In this document: piece by piece, positions 8,120 to 16,887 of the stretch | Numbering within the stretch: position 1 is the stretch's first letter | Layout: each line of letters begins with the position of its first letter | Source: JBPEWY01 sp965224095 | GTDB lineage: Bacteria; Bacteroidota; Bacteroidia; Flavobacteriales; Flavobacteriaceae | Assembly: GCA_965224095.1 (NCBI GenBank) | Contig: OZ245039.1 | Span: 2,852,001-2,916,000, forward strand | DNA: 64,000 nucleotides | Direction of reading: 5' to 3' | Made by a program: the position numbers and the translations under genes | The notes under the pieces: generated by a model | Told to the model about the DNA's origin: nothing | Database searches by the model: none | The model's input: the letters and a program-made list of their open reading frames with translations, nothing else

Positions 8120-9146
8120 AAAATCGGATATACTGGTTATATATACGGGCGGTACTATAGGAATGACCAAAGACTATGAGACCGGAGCGTTAAAAGCGTT
8201 TGATTTTAATAAGCTCCTGGAGCGTATACCCGAGTTGTCACAGTTGGATTGTAGTGTATCCACACTGGCCTTTGAAGATCCTATCGATTCTTCAAATATG
8301 AATCCGGAACATTGGGTGCAAATAGCCGGTGTAATAGAAACGCATTATGCTAAATACGATGGTTTTGTAATTCTTCACGGGAGTGATACCATGAGTTATA
8401 CGGCTTCGGCCTTAAGCTTTATGCTGGAAAATTTACAGAAGCCCGTAGTTTTTACGGGGTCGCAATTACCCATAGGAGATTTGCGTACGGACGCTAAGGA
8501 AAATATGATTACCGCTATTCAAATAGCTTCTTTAAAAAACGATACGGGCTCCTGTCTTAGAGAAGTGTGCCTGTATTTTGAATATAAACTTTACAGGGCC
8601 AACCGAACAACCAAGATCAATGCCGAGCATTTTGAAGCTTTTGCATCGATGAATTATCCGCCTTTGGCAGAATCCGGAGTACACCTTAAAATAAATAAAG
8701 AATATTTACGTAAGCCTGACCTTACAAAAGCACTAAAAGTGTATAAAAAACTGGATAGTAATATTTGTATCCTTAAACTATTTCCGGGAATTAATAAAGA
8801 TATGATGACTCATATTTTAAGTAACCCTAAATTAAAAGCAGTGGTGCTGGAAACCTATGGTGCAGGAAATGCCCCGACCGATTCCTGGTTTTACGAAGTG
8901 CTAAAAGCTGCTTTAAATAGAGGAGTGTATATTGTAAATGTTTCACAGTGCTCGGGAGGCAGTGTTATCATGGGGCAGTACGAAACCAGTATGCATCTTA
9001 AAGAACTGAATTTAATAAACGGGAAAGACATAACTACTGAGGCTGCGGTAACCAAGCTTATGTTTTTGTTAGGAACCGGGGTTTCCGGTGCTTCACTAAA
9101 GACACTTTTTGAGACTTCCCTGCGCGGAGAAATACAACAAAATTAA
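8112..9146 (+). CDS. ansA: type I (cytoplasmic) L-asparaginase
   Basis: Hydrolyses L-asparagine to aspartate and ammonia. The 344-residue protein has both catalytic threonine motifs of the bacterial asparaginase family: IYTGGTIGM near residue 12 and VILHGSDTMSYTASAL near 88-103, plus the substrate-site motif TGSQLPIGDLRTDAKEN. No signal peptide is present, so it is the cytoplasmic, low-affinity type. It overlaps the preceding acyltransferase by 8 bases. It is unrelated in fold to the two Ntn-hydrolase asparaginase-like genes at 43168 and 52397. Confidence 0.95.
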   Translation: MSKKSDILVIYTGGTIGMTKDYETGALKAFDFNKLLERIPELSQLDCSVSTLAFEDPIDSSNMNPEHWVQIAGVIETHYAKYDGFVILHGSDTMSYTASALSFMLENLQKPVVFTGSQLPIGDLRTDAKENMITAIQIASLKNDTGSCLREVCLYFEYKLYRANRTTKINAEHFEAFASMNYPPLAESGVHLKINKEYLRKPDLTKALKVYKKLDSNICILKLFPGINKDMMTHILSNPKLKAVVLETYGAGNAPTDSWFYEVLKAALNRGVYIVNVSQCSGGSVIMGQYETSMHLKELNLINGKDITTEAAVTKLMFLLGTGVSGASLKTLFETSLRGEIQQN

Positions 9147-9205
9147 CGCTGCAAAATTTTATCGTCTAAAAAAATTTTTGTTATTTGCCGTTCTAAAGCT
9201 CGCAC

Positions 9206-9293
9206 AGAGAGGTGGCCGAGTGGTCGAAGGCGCACGCCTGGAAAGTGTGTATACGGCAAAACCGTATCGAGGGTTCGAATCCCTTCCTCTCTG
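9206..9293 (+). tRNA. tRNA-Ser (anticodon GGA)
   Basis: The 7-bp acceptor stem pairs 9206-9212 with 9286-9292, with G9293 as discriminator; CCA is not encoded. The anticodon stem-loop reads CACGC-CTGGAAA-GTGTG, giving anticodon GGA. A long variable arm (TATACGG / CCGTAT) confirms a class II serine tRNA. The T arm contains GGTTCGAATCC. Confidence 0.95.
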
Positions 9294-9370
9294 CAAAGTA
9301 GTTTTAAAATTTTAATTACAAAATTTTTTTATCTTTAACCCATTAACTAACTAATTTAAGTTTAAAAGAA

Positions 9371-10159
9371 ATGAAAAGATTATTCTCTATCCTGGCATTG
9401 GCCGGGTTGTTTGTTCTAAATGTGGCAACAGTTAATGCAAAAACCGTCACTCCGGTTATGACTGCTAATGTTTCGACACTGGTTGCTTCTACTGTTTTGT
9501 TACAAGATGATGCACCTGCTGAAGAAAGCCAATCCTTTCATCAGTTACTCAAAGAAAAATTTATAGAAGGTGGTGCCGGATTTATGGGAATTGTATTGCT
9601 GTGTTTGATTTTAGGACTTGCAGTTGCCATTGAAAGAATTATCTATTTAAACATGGCTACAACCAATACAAAGAAATTGGTAGCTAATGTTGAAGACGCT
9701 CTGGAGTCAGGTGGTGTTGAAGCAGCCAAGGAAGTTTGTAGAAATACAAAAGGCCCCGTTGCATCAATATTTTATCAAGGTTTGGACAGAGCCGATGAAG
9801 GAGTAGACCACGCGGAAAAAGCGGTTGTGGCGTATGGCGGTGTTCAAATGGGACAACTGGAGAAAAACGTTTCTTGGTTAACTTTATTTATAGCCATTGC
9901 ACCCATGCTTGGTTTCATGGGAACGGTAATAGGTATGATCGACGCATTCGACAAAATTCAGGCTGCGGGAACATTAGATTCCTCACTGATTGCAGGATCT
10001 ATCAAAATTGCACTTTTAACAACCGTATTTGGTTTGATTGTTGCTATTATTTTACAGATATTCTATAACTATATTATTGCCAAAATAGATAGTATTGTTA
10101 ACGATATGGAAGATGCTTCCATCTCCTTAATCGACTTACTGGTAGACCGAAAAAGATAA
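9371..10159 (+). CDS. exbB: MotA/TolQ/ExbB proton channel family protein
   Basis: Inner-membrane proton channel subunit that works with ExbD to energise TonB- or Tol-type envelope machines. The 262-residue protein has an N-terminal signal-like hydrophobic segment (residues 4-22, VNA before the likely cleavage), then three membrane spans at about 70-90, 172-198 and 214-238. The family core is seen in APMLGFMGTVIGMIDAF and GSIKIALLTTVFGLIVAI. It opens an operon with a small membrane protein and two ExbD genes, spaced 25, 7 and 19 bases apart. Confidence 0.93.
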   Translation: MKRLFSILALAGLFVLNVATVNAKTVTPVMTANVSTLVASTVLLQDDAPAEESQSFHQLLKEKFIEGGAGFMGIVLLCLILGLAVAIERIIYLNMATTNTKKLVANVEDALESGGVEAAKEVCRNTKGPVASIFYQGLDRADEGVDHAEKAVVAYGGVQMGQLEKNVSWLTLFIAIAPMLGFMGTVIGMIDAFDKIQAAGTLDSSLIAGSIKIALLTTVFGLIVAIILQIFYNYIIAKIDSIVNDMEDASISLIDLLVDRKR

Positions 10160-10184
10160 TATTAACACACTAACAAATTAAATC

Positions 10185-10574
10185 ATGCACAAGATTTTTA
10201 AAATACTTGCCATAGTGTTAGGAGTGATTGGTGTTATCCTTTGGGTGATGCTGGCAACATCCGATAGCCCAAATCCGGACTGGATGTTCTATGTGGCATA
10301 TATATTATTATTCATTGCGTTGGCGATGGTAATTCTTTATACAGTTGGAAATTTACTCTCGCATCCGGCCAAACTTAAACGAGCTTTAATAGCTATAGGT
10401 GCCTTACTACTTATTATGGCGCTTGGTTACGTTATGTCTAAGGGTGATACCGAAGGTGTAACCGAATCCACCTCCAAATGGGTTGGTACCGGGCTATATG
10501 TGTTTTATTTCCTAACCGCAATAGCAGTTTTGGCTATGGTATGGTCAGGGTTTAAGAAATTAACAAACAAATAA
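10185..10574 (+). CDS. small four-span membrane protein of the ExbB/ExbD operon
   Basis: A 129-residue hydrophobic protein of unknown function with four predicted membrane segments: ILAIVLGVIGVILWVMLA, FYVAYILLFIALAMVILYTV, ALIAIGALLLIMALGYVM and GLYVFYFLTAIAVLAMVW. No catalytic motif is visible. It lies between exbB and the first exbD with only 7 bases before exbD, an arrangement I recall from other Flavobacteriaceae, so it is probably an accessory subunit of the ExbB/ExbD complex (inference). Confidence 0.8.
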   Translation: MHKIFKILAIVLGVIGVILWVMLATSDSPNPDWMFYVAYILLFIALAMVILYTVGNLLSHPAKLKRALIAIGALLLIMALGYVMSKGDTEGVTESTSKWVGTGLYVFYFLTAIAVLAMVWSGFKKLTNK

Positions 10575-10581
10575 GGAGTAT

Positions 10582-11193
10582 ATGAGTAAAAGAGGAATAC
10601 CAGAAGTAAACGCGGGCTCTATGGCTGATATAGCGTTCTTACTCCTCATTTTTTTCCTGGTTACTACTACCATTGAAACAGATGCAGGGCTGGATCGTAA
10701 ATTGCCGCCTCTTGAACCGCCAGATACAGATGTTGTTATCAAAAAGAAAAATATTCTTCAGGTAATTGTAAATAAAAACAATCAGCTGCTGGCTGATGAG
10801 AAATTAATTCAATTAAAAGACCTGAGGAAGGTAGCAGTGGATTTTTTGGATAATGGAGGAGGAACAGGAGAAGATGCTTGTTCGTATTGCAAAGGGAAAA
10901 GAGATCCGAATTCATCGGATAACCCTGACAAGGCCATTATCTCTCTGCAAAACGACCGGGAAACTAAATACAGTACCTATATAGCGGTTCAAAATGAATT
11001 AGTTGCTGCATATAATGAGTTACGTGATCGGGAAGCACAACGTATTTTTGGCAGAAGTTTTACAGACATGCAAACAGAATACAGCGATCCCAAAACCGAT
11101 GATGGTATTAAGGAAGAACTTAAGCCGAAATTGGAACGTATTCAAAAATTGTTCCCTCAGAAATTATCCGAGGCAGAACCTAAGAGTAACTAA
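10582..11193 (+). CDS. exbD: ExbD/TolR family biopolymer transport protein (first copy)
   Basis: A 203-residue protein with a short cytoplasmic N-terminus, one membrane span (ADIAFLLLIFFLVTTTIE, about 17-34) carrying the conserved proton-path Asp at its start, and a periplasmic domain. The periplasmic part is longer than in classical ExbD (about 140 residues) and includes a Cys pair (ACSYCKG) absent from the next paralogue. It pairs with ExbB upstream and a second ExbD downstream. Confidence 0.92.
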   Translation: MSKRGIPEVNAGSMADIAFLLLIFFLVTTTIETDAGLDRKLPPLEPPDTDVVIKKKNILQVIVNKNNQLLADEKLIQLKDLRKVAVDFLDNGGGTGEDACSYCKGKRDPNSSDNPDKAIISLQNDRETKYSTYIAVQNELVAAYNELRDREAQRIFGRSFTDMQTEYSDPKTDDGIKEELKPKLERIQKLFPQKLSEAEPKSN

Positions 11194-11212
11194 CGTTAAA
11201 AGCATTTGAATT

Positions 11213-11701
11213 ATGTCTAAATTTAAGAAAAAGAAAAGCGGAGAGTTACCACCGGTAAGTACAGCATCCCTTCCGGATATTGTGTTTATGTTACTCTTTT
11301 TCTTTATGACGGTAACCGTTATGAAGAACAGTGATCTCAAAGTAAAAAACGACCTCCCTTTTGCAGATCAAATTACTAAGCTGGATAAAAAAGACAGGGT
11401 TATCTATATCTATGCCGGAAAACCGGTAGATCGATACAAAGATGCCTTTGGTACCGCATCTAAAATACAGTTAAACGATAAGTTTGCCGATGTTTCGGAT
11501 GTTGCTGCTTATATTTTGGCAGAACGATCCAGTAAGAGACAGGAACTGCAAAATGTTCTGACTACTGCCTTAAAAGTGGACGAGGATACCAATATGGGAT
11601 TGATCTCCGATATTAAGCAGGAGCTTAGAAAGGTAAATGCGCTTAAAATAAATTATACAACTCGCTCCGGTGAGGCAAGTAGAAATATGGAGCGCAGATA
11701 G
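11213..11701 (+). CDS. exbD: ExbD/TolR family biopolymer transport protein (second copy)
   Basis: A 162-residue ExbD/TolR protein with a basic N-terminus (KFKKKKSGE), a membrane span (LPDIVFMLLFFFMTVTVM) with the conserved Asp, and a periplasmic domain rich in charged residues. Two non-identical ExbD subunits in one operon suggest a heteromeric stator. It is the last gene before a strong terminator. Confidence 0.92.
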   Translation: MSKFKKKKSGELPPVSTASLPDIVFMLLFFFMTVTVMKNSDLKVKNDLPFADQITKLDKKDRVIYIYAGKPVDRYKDAFGTASKIQLNDKFADVSDVAAYILAERSSKRQELQNVLTTALKVDEDTNMGLISDIKQELRKVNALKINYTTRSGEASRNMERR

Positions 11702-11727
11702 GGTTCAACATTTCTTTAAACTTTTTT

Positions 11728-11760
11728 AAAACGCTTTGAATATTTTCGAAGCGTTTTTTT
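11728..11760 (+). terminator. intrinsic terminator of the ExbB/ExbD operon
   Basis: Bases 11732-11740 pair with 11745-11753 (one G-U pair), extended by A/T pairs, with a 4-base loop and then a run of seven T. Confidence 0.85.
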
Positions 11761-11793
11761 ATTCCTAGAAACGAAATAGTTCTTCTTAAAAAC

Positions 11794-11801
11794 TATATTT
11801 G
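11794..11801 (+). promoter_or_regulatory. predicted -7 element directly before the beta-barrel gene
   Basis: TATATTTG matches TAnnTTTG and ends four bases before the ATG at 11806. No clear -33 TTTG is seen. Confidence 0.45.
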
Positions 11802-11805
11802 TTGT

Positions 11806-12501
11806 ATGCCCAAAAAAATAAGTACATTTCTTCTAATTGTTTTTAGCATCCACGGAATATGGTCGCAGGAAATAAAAGAGGTCTCGGATATAGATACGCG
11901 TTATTTTGAAGATCAGTTTTACGGAGCGCTAACCTATAACTTGCTGGCAAACAGGCCTTCCGGAGTTTCTCAGAATAGTTTTTCCTATGGGCTGCAGTTG
12001 GGCTTTATAAAAGATATTCCGCTTAACTCGAGAAGGAATGTAGCATTGGGCTTGGGCGTAGGGTATGTAACAGCCTCCTACTATCACAACCTTAAGGCAA
12101 CTCAAAACGGAGATGATGTTGTGTATTCGGTATTAGGCAGTGAAACCGTATTTAGTGTAAACAAGATAGAAACACATGGTTTTGAACTCCCTCTGGAGAT
12201 CAGGTGGCGTACTTCAACACCCGATCAGTATAAGTTTTGGCGAGTGTATATCGGAGCAAAACTCGGTTATGCATTTTCCACGATGTCAAAGTTCGTAGAC
12301 GATAACGGAAAGATTAAATTTAGTAATGACGATATTAATAAACTTAGTACAGGATTAACCCTCAGCCTGGGATATAATACCTGGAATTTTCATGTGTATT
12401 ACGGTATAAACGGATTACTCGATAATGCAACGGTGACGGAAACCGGAGAGCAAATCGATATGCGAGCGGTTAAAGTGGGCTTGATTTTTTACATATTATA
12501 G
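11806..12501 (+). CDS. outer-membrane beta-barrel protein (porin family, PorT-like)
   Basis: A 231-residue protein with a signal peptide (STFLLIVFSIHGIWSQ) followed by alternating amphipathic strands with Tyr/Phe/Gly turns (YGLQLGFIKDI, ALGLGVGYVTASYYH, VYIGAKLGYAF, LTLSLGYNTW, MRAVKVGLIFYIL) and a C-terminal aromatic strand. This is the pattern of an 8-10-stranded barrel of the PorT/OMP_b-brl_2 type. Length and fold resemble the type IX secretion protein PorT, but that gene usually has other neighbours, so I do not assign that role. Its 3' end overlaps the converging PAP2-like gene by 6 bases. Confidence 0.8.
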   Translation: MPKKISTFLLIVFSIHGIWSQEIKEVSDIDTRYFEDQFYGALTYNLLANRPSGVSQNSFSYGLQLGFIKDIPLNSRRNVALGLGVGYVTASYYHNLKATQNGDDVVYSVLGSETVFSVNKIETHGFELPLEIRWRTSTPDQYKFWRVYIGAKLGYAFSTMSKFVDDNGKIKFSNDDINKLSTGLTLSLGYNTWNFHVYYGINGLLDNATVTETGEQIDMRAVKVGLIFYIL

Positions 12502-13101
12502 CCAGTAATTAAAGGAGAATAATTGGGGTAAGGCTCCGAGAATTATTCCCAGTACTAATTCTGTGCCGCTGTGAGCGTTTAAAAACAACCTGGCCGAAGC
12601 AATAGCGCCTAATATTAATACCAATAAACTTAAAACAATAGTAACATTTACCTCGAAATGGATACTCAATCCTAAAAGGAAAACAATGATTCCCGATATT
12701 CCCATTACGTGCATACTGGCTTTGTACTTGAAAAGTACCAATATAAGAGTAGCGAACAAAGAGGCCATAAGCCCGGCAAAAAAGTAATAAAGCTCTGTAG
12801 AAAAAGCCCGGGGAATTACCCTGTAAATAACCATAAACAGGAGGATAATATTGATGATGATTGGAATCTTTCGCTCAGAAACCGAATCGACAAATACGGA
12901 AGATATCCAACCTATATTTTTCAGTAAAAAAAAGAAGATTATCGGAATCACCACGGTTAATATGAATACCGAAAGAACAATACCTTTCTGTATTTCGGGG
13001 GGAGTAAATTTAGGGCTGATCAGATAATAGAGCAATGTTCCCATAATCGGAATGAAAATAGGATGAAAAATATAAGAGATTAGTTTGGATAGTCTCTTCA
13101 T
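12496..13101 (-). CDS. PAP2-like multi-span membrane protein
   Basis: A 201-residue protein with about six membrane segments. Two short stretches recall degenerate phosphatidic-acid-phosphatase motifs: KASMHVMG (compare PSGH) and SARLFLNAHSGTELVLG (compare SRxxxxxHxxxDxxxG), so it probably has the PAP2 fold; whether it is catalytic is uncertain because the first motif is incomplete. Its start codon shares one base with the stop of rpoN (TAATG), so the two genes are translationally coupled. Confidence 0.7.
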   Translation of the reverse strand: MKRLSKLISYIFHPIFIPIMGTLLYYLISPKFTPPEIQKGIVLSVFILTVVIPIIFFFLLKNIGWISSVFVDSVSERKIPIIINIILLFMVIYRVIPRAFSTELYYFFAGLMASLFATLILVLFKYKASMHVMGISGIIVFLLGLSIHFEVNVTIVLSLLVLILGAIASARLFLNAHSGTELVLGIILGALPQLFSFNYWL

Positions 13102-14561
13102 TAAATTTCTTTACGTAAACGAGCAACGGGAATATCCAGTTGTTCCCGGTATTTTGCTACGGTCCTTCTGGCAATCGGATATCCTTTTTCCTTTAAAAGA
13201 GCGGCCAATTTATCATCGGTCAGGGGTTTCTTCTTATCCTCTTCACCAATTACCATTTCCAGTATTTTTTTTATTTCTTTGGTCGACACATCTTCTCCCT
13301 GATCATTTTTCATGGCTTCGGAAAAGAAGTCCTTGATGAGTTTTGTACCATAAGGAGTATCTACATATTTACTGTTTGCAACCCGCGATACGGTGGAGAC
13401 ATCCATTCCGATAAGATCGGCAATATCTTTAAGAATCATGGGTTTTAAATTGCGTTCATCTCCGGATAAAAAATACTCTTTTTGGTAGTGCATTATGGCA
13501 TTCATGGTAACATAAAGCGTTTCCTGCCGTTGTTTTATAGCATCGATAAACCATTTGGCGGCATCCAGTTTTTGTTTTATAAAAAGGACCGCATCTTTTT
13601 GTGATTTTGATTTTTCCTTTGCACTCTTATAGCCCTTTAGCATATTATTGTATTCCTTGGATACATGAAGCTCGGGAGCATTTCTTCCATTAAGGGTAAG
13701 TTCCAGTTCTCCGTCTGATATCCGAATTGTAAAGTCGGGAACAATATGTTCAATAATCTTATTATTCCCTGCATACGAGCCGCCCGGTTTAGGGTTAAGT
13801 CGCTCTATTTCATGAACGGCATTTTTAAGCGCTTCTTCATCAACATGATGCCTTTGAAGCAGTTTGTTGTAGTGTTTTTTGGAAAAATGATCAAAAGATT
13901 TTTCGAGGATATCAATTGCCAGTGATACATCGGGCGATTGCTTTTTTCGCTCCAGTTGTATAAGAAGGCACTCCTGGAGGTTTCTTGCACCCACACCCGC
14001 CGGATCCAATTCGTGAATTACATCTGTTAATACCTTTTCTACCGAGGGTTCTTCGGTATAAACGTTTTGAGTAAAGGCAAGATCGTCTACAATGTCGGCT
14101 ACCGATCTGCGTATATAACCACTTTCGTCGATGCTCCCGACGAGAAATTCGGCTATCTCCCGTTCCAGTTCATCAAGCCGAAAAGTATTTAGTTGATTAA
14201 GCAGATGCTGATGAAACGTTGTTCCGGCTGCATAGGGAATGGTTTTTTCTTCATCGTCAGAACTATAATTATTAGAACGCGTCCTGTATTCCGGAATTTC
14301 ATCATCACTTAGGTAGTCATCTACGTTGATATCTTCAGCATTAATACTGTCGCCTTCATCATACACATCGTAATCTTCACCCAGTGTATCATCAAAATCT
14401 TCTTTATCTTCTTTCCCGCTTTCCAGAGCCGGGTTTTCTTCCAACTCCTGCTTTAATCGTTGCTCAAAGGCCTGTGTAGGCAGTTGGATAAGCTTCATCA
14501 ACTGTATTTGTTGCGGTGATAGCTTTTGAGATAATTTGAATTGTAAGTGTTGTTTAAGCAT
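13101..14561 (-). CDS. rpoN: RNA polymerase sigma-54 factor
   Basis: Alternative sigma factor that recognises -24/-12 promoters and needs an AAA+ activator. From the ATG at 14561 the protein has 486 residues. It has the Gln/Leu-rich activator-interacting region I (LSQKLSPQQIQLMKLIQLP), an acidic linker (about 50-120), the core-binding domain, and the DNA-binding part with the RpoN box ARRTVAKYREQL near the C-terminus. An upstream in-frame start at 14591 would add ten unconserved residues and lies within the -7 element, so it is rejected. The gene is coupled to the PAP2-like gene downstream. Confidence 0.96.
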   Translation of the reverse strand: MLKQHLQFKLSQKLSPQQIQLMKLIQLPTQAFEQRLKQELEENPALESGKEDKEDFDDTLGEDYDVYDEGDSINAEDINVDDYLSDDEIPEYRTRSNNYSSDDEEKTIPYAAGTTFHQHLLNQLNTFRLDELEREIAEFLVGSIDESGYIRRSVADIVDDLAFTQNVYTEEPSVEKVLTDVIHELDPAGVGARNLQECLLIQLERKKQSPDVSLAIDILEKSFDHFSKKHYNKLLQRHHVDEEALKNAVHEIERLNPKPGGSYAGNNKIIEHIVPDFTIRISDGELELTLNGRNAPELHVSKEYNNMLKGYKSAKEKSKSQKDAVLFIKQKLDAAKWFIDAIKQRQETLYVTMNAIMHYQKEYFLSGDERNLKPMILKDIADLIGMDVSTVSRVANSKYVDTPYGTKLIKDFFSEAMKNDQGEDVSTKEIKKILEMVIGEEDKKKPLTDDKLAALLKEKGYPIARRTVAKYREQLDIPVARLRKEI

Positions 14562-14588
14562 TGGGGTACAATTATACCTAGTATTACG

Positions 14589-14623
14589 CAAAAATAAGTA
14601 AATAAAGGTATTGCTAAAACAAA
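14589..14623 (-). promoter_or_regulatory. predicted rpoN promoter
   Basis: On the minus strand, TTTG (14623-14620) and TATTTTTG (14596-14589) are separated by 23 bases; the expected transcript start is about 25 bases before the ATG. Confidence 0.45.
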
Positions 14624-14655
14624 ATAAGAAGCAATAAAACCCCGGAAATAAGACT

Positions 14656-14985
14656 TCAATTCATTAGTTCAAGAAAATATCGATGAGTAATGTGGCCGTA
14701 AGCCACTTTTATATAGGCTTCTATGGCTTCACGAATAGGCAAATGAGATAAGGCTTTATACGCGCGAGTATCGCTGCATAGCTGCTTGTGAAACTGAGAC
14801 ATGTATTCCCAGGGCAAGAGCTTAAAGGGCAACATGGGCCCCTGAAATTGAAAATAAATATGTTGTGTGCTTTCTTCCATAAACAAAAAAACATGATTGC
14901 CGTATTTGGGATCATTTCCGGTGGCAATGCATATAGGTGTTAGATTGAGGAATGTAAATTCAGACTGCAAAGGAATAATTGCCAT
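14656..14985 (-). CDS. small hypothetical protein, 109 residues
   Basis: An ATG-started ORF lying between asnS and rpoN on the same strand. The product (MAIIPLQSEFTFLNL...) is soluble, rich in aromatic residues, with no signal peptide, membrane span or known motif that I recognise. Even amino-acid use, an ATG start and genes on both sides in the same direction make it plausible, but I know no homologue and it may be lineage-specific or not expressed. Confidence 0.5.
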   Translation of the reverse strand: MAIIPLQSEFTFLNLTPICIATGNDPKYGNHVFLFMEESTQHIYFQFQGPMLPFKLLPWEYMSQFHKQLCSDTRAYKALSHLPIREAIEAYIKVAYGHITHRYFLELMN

Positions 14986-15322
14986 ATCATCGAAATTTAA
15001 TAATGAATATTAAATAATAAAGAGGTACGAATGTAGGCGCTCGTTATTTCAAATGCAATAAGTTCGTCACAATAATGGACGCAATTTATAAATTACGTTT
15101 AACATTATAATGTACAAATCAAGACGATACCAACGTGATGCAGCATTGTAATGCTCAATTGGAAAAACCCCGGAACATCCAAGCTTATGTAGCAAATAAG
15201 TCGGTTTTAAAGGCAAAAGGAAACCCGCCAAAGAGCACCGGATAACTCCGGGATTAATCAGGCAGTAACTAACCGGGTAGTACCCTGGGTAATAGACGAT
15301 GTTTAACGATTTTTTCCCGGGT
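14986..15322. other. 337-base intergenic stretch without a recognised gene
   Basis: Between the small ORF and the end of asnS. It contains only short or poorly protein-like frames on both strands, no tRNA and no convincing terminator. A minus-strand frame of 89 codons (15067-15336) overlaps the asnS end and has unlikely composition, so I do not call it. It may be the remnant of a decayed gene. Confidence 0.5.
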
Positions 15323-16771
15323 TTAGAATGCTGCATTCTGTGGTGTCCGGGGAAATGGAATCACATCGCGTATATTGTTCATTCCCGTTACAAACTGAAC
15401 AAGACGCTCAAATCCGAGCCCGAATCCACTATGTACAGCAGTTCCGTATTTGCGGAGGTCGAGATACCACCACAGTTCTTTTTCGTCAATTCCCAGCGCA
15501 TTTATTTTTTCTTTCAAAACATCCAACCGCTCCTCCCGCTGCGAACCTCCTACAATCTCTCCGATCCCGGGGAAAAGAATATCCATGGCACGAACCGTTT
15601 TTCCATCTTCATTGAGTCTCATATAAAACGCTTTAATTTTGGCCGGATAATCAAACAGGATTACAGGGCATTTAAAGTGTTTTTCAACCAGGAAACGCTC
15701 GTGTTCACTTTGTAAATCGGCTCCCCACTCTTCAATGAGATACTGGAATTTCTTTTTCTTGTTAGGTTTTGAATTTTTAAGAATATCTATGGCTTCCGTA
15801 TAACTCACTCTTTTAAAGTGATTGTCAACTACAAAATGAAGCTTTTCCATCAAAGTCATTTCGCTGCGTTCCTGTTGAGGCTTTCTTTTTTCTTCATCGG
15901 AAAAACGCTTATCGAGGAATACCAGGTCATCTTTACAATGATCCAATACATATTGAATGACATTTTTAATAAAATCTTCTGCCAGATCCATATTTGCATC
16001 GAGATCCATAAAAGCTACTTCCGGCTCTATCATCCAGAATTCCGCCAGGTGGCGAGATGTATTGGAATTTTCAGCACGAAAAGTAGGCCCAAAAGTATAT
16101 ACCTTACTTAGAGCCATGGCAAAAGCCTCTGCTTCCAATTGTCCGGACACGGTTAAATTGGTCTCTTTTCCAAAAAAATCTTCCTGATAGTTTACAGCTC
16201 CCTGATCGGTTAAAGGAGGATTTTTAGGGTCCAGAGTGGTTACCCTAAACATTTCACCGGCTCCTTCGGCATCACTCCCGGTAATAATGGGAGTATTTAC
16301 ATAGTAAAATCCGTTTTTTTGAAAATACTGATGCACTGCAAATGAAAGCGCCGAACGAACACGCATTACAGCTCCAAAAGTATTGGTTCTTACTCTCAAA
16401 TGAGCCTGATCTCTTAAAAACTCAAGCGAATGCTTCTTAGGTTGAATAGGATATGCTTCGGCATCCGAATCTCCCAGAACCTCCAAATGATTTACCTGTA
16501 CTTCTACCAACTGCCCCCGGCCCTGGCTCTCTACCAGATTCCCCTGGATTTTAAGAGCGGCGCCTGTATTAATTCTTTTCAATAGCGACTCATCAAAACG
16601 CTCAAAATCTACCACACATTGAATATTATTTAGCGTGGATCCATCATTTAAAGCGATGAACCGATTACTCCTAAAAGTTCGTACCCATCCTTTTAAAATA
16701 ATTTCTTGCGATTTTGCTTCGGAAGTCAGTAATTCCTGTACAGTGCTATTTTTCATCTGTTGAGCATTCAA
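15323..16771 (-). CDS. asnS: asparaginyl-tRNA synthetase
   Basis: Class IIb aminoacyl-tRNA synthetase charging tRNA-Asn. The 482-residue protein has the N-terminal OB-fold anticodon-binding domain (GWVRTFRSNRFIALNDGS), motif 2 around FGPTFRAENSNTSRHLAEFWMIEPE, and motif 3 GFGLGFERLVQFVTG near the C-terminus. The AENSNTSRHLAEFWM sequence is typical of AsnRS rather than AspRS. Start choices are ATG 16771 or 16756. A -7-like element at 16782-16789 would put the transcript start just ahead of 16771. Confidence 0.96.
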   Translation of the reverse strand: MNAQQMKNSTVQELLTSEAKSQEIILKGWVRTFRSNRFIALNDGSTLNNIQCVVDFERFDESLLKRINTGAALKIQGNLVESQGRGQLVEVQVNHLEVLGDSDAEAYPIQPKKHSLEFLRDQAHLRVRTNTFGAVMRVRSALSFAVHQYFQKNGFYYVNTPIITGSDAEGAGEMFRVTTLDPKNPPLTDQGAVNYQEDFFGKETNLTVSGQLEAEAFAMALSKVYTFGPTFRAENSNTSRHLAEFWMIEPEVAFMDLDANMDLAEDFIKNVIQYVLDHCKDDLVFLDKRFSDEEKRKPQQERSEMTLMEKLHFVVDNHFKRVSYTEAIDILKNSKPNKKKKFQYLIEEWGADLQSEHERFLVEKHFKCPVILFDYPAKIKAFYMRLNEDGKTVRAMDILFPGIGEIVGGSQREERLDVLKEKINALGIDEKELWWYLDLRKYGTAVHSGFGLGFERLVQFVTGMNNIRDVIPFPRTPQNAAF

Positions 16772-16781
16772 TTTGCGAACG

Positions 16782-16789
16782 CAAAGATA
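16782..16789 (-). promoter_or_regulatory. predicted -7 element of asnS
   Basis: The minus strand reads TATCTTTG, a match to TAnnTTTG, about ten bases before the asnS start. No -33 TTTG is seen at the usual spacing. Confidence 0.4.
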
Positions 16790-16835
16790 GTTTTTTTAAC
16801 CTAAAAGCCGATTTTAAAAATTCGATATTCTAAAT

Positions 16836-16857
16836 CAAAAAGGGGAAAAACCCCCTG
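16836..16857 (-). terminator. predicted terminator downstream of the MMPL exporter gene
   Basis: On the minus strand a G-run/C-run hairpin with an all-T loop is followed by TTTTTG. It lies 130-155 bases past the exporter's stop codon and just before the asnS promoter region. Confidence 0.45.
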
Positions 16858-16858
16858 T

Positions 16859-16886
16859 TTTGACGTTGTTGTGTTAACTACTTTTG
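16859..16886 (+). promoter_or_regulatory. predicted promoter of an intergenic small RNA
   Basis: TTTG (16859-16862), a 16-base spacer and TACTTTTG (16879-16886) on the plus strand, where no protein gene follows. Confidence 0.45.
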
Positions 16887-16887
16887 A

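Noticed and set aside
11806..12501. Assignment of the beta-barrel protein as the type IX secretion component PorT/SprT
   Set aside because: Length and barrel pattern fit, but the gene sits behind exbD and not in the usual porT neighbourhood; barrel proteins of this size are too similar to decide by eye.
15067..15336. 89-codon minus-strand ORF after asnS
   Set aside because: It overlaps the asnS end, is rich in Tyr/Leu/Pro without pattern and has no start context; it is more likely noncoding.
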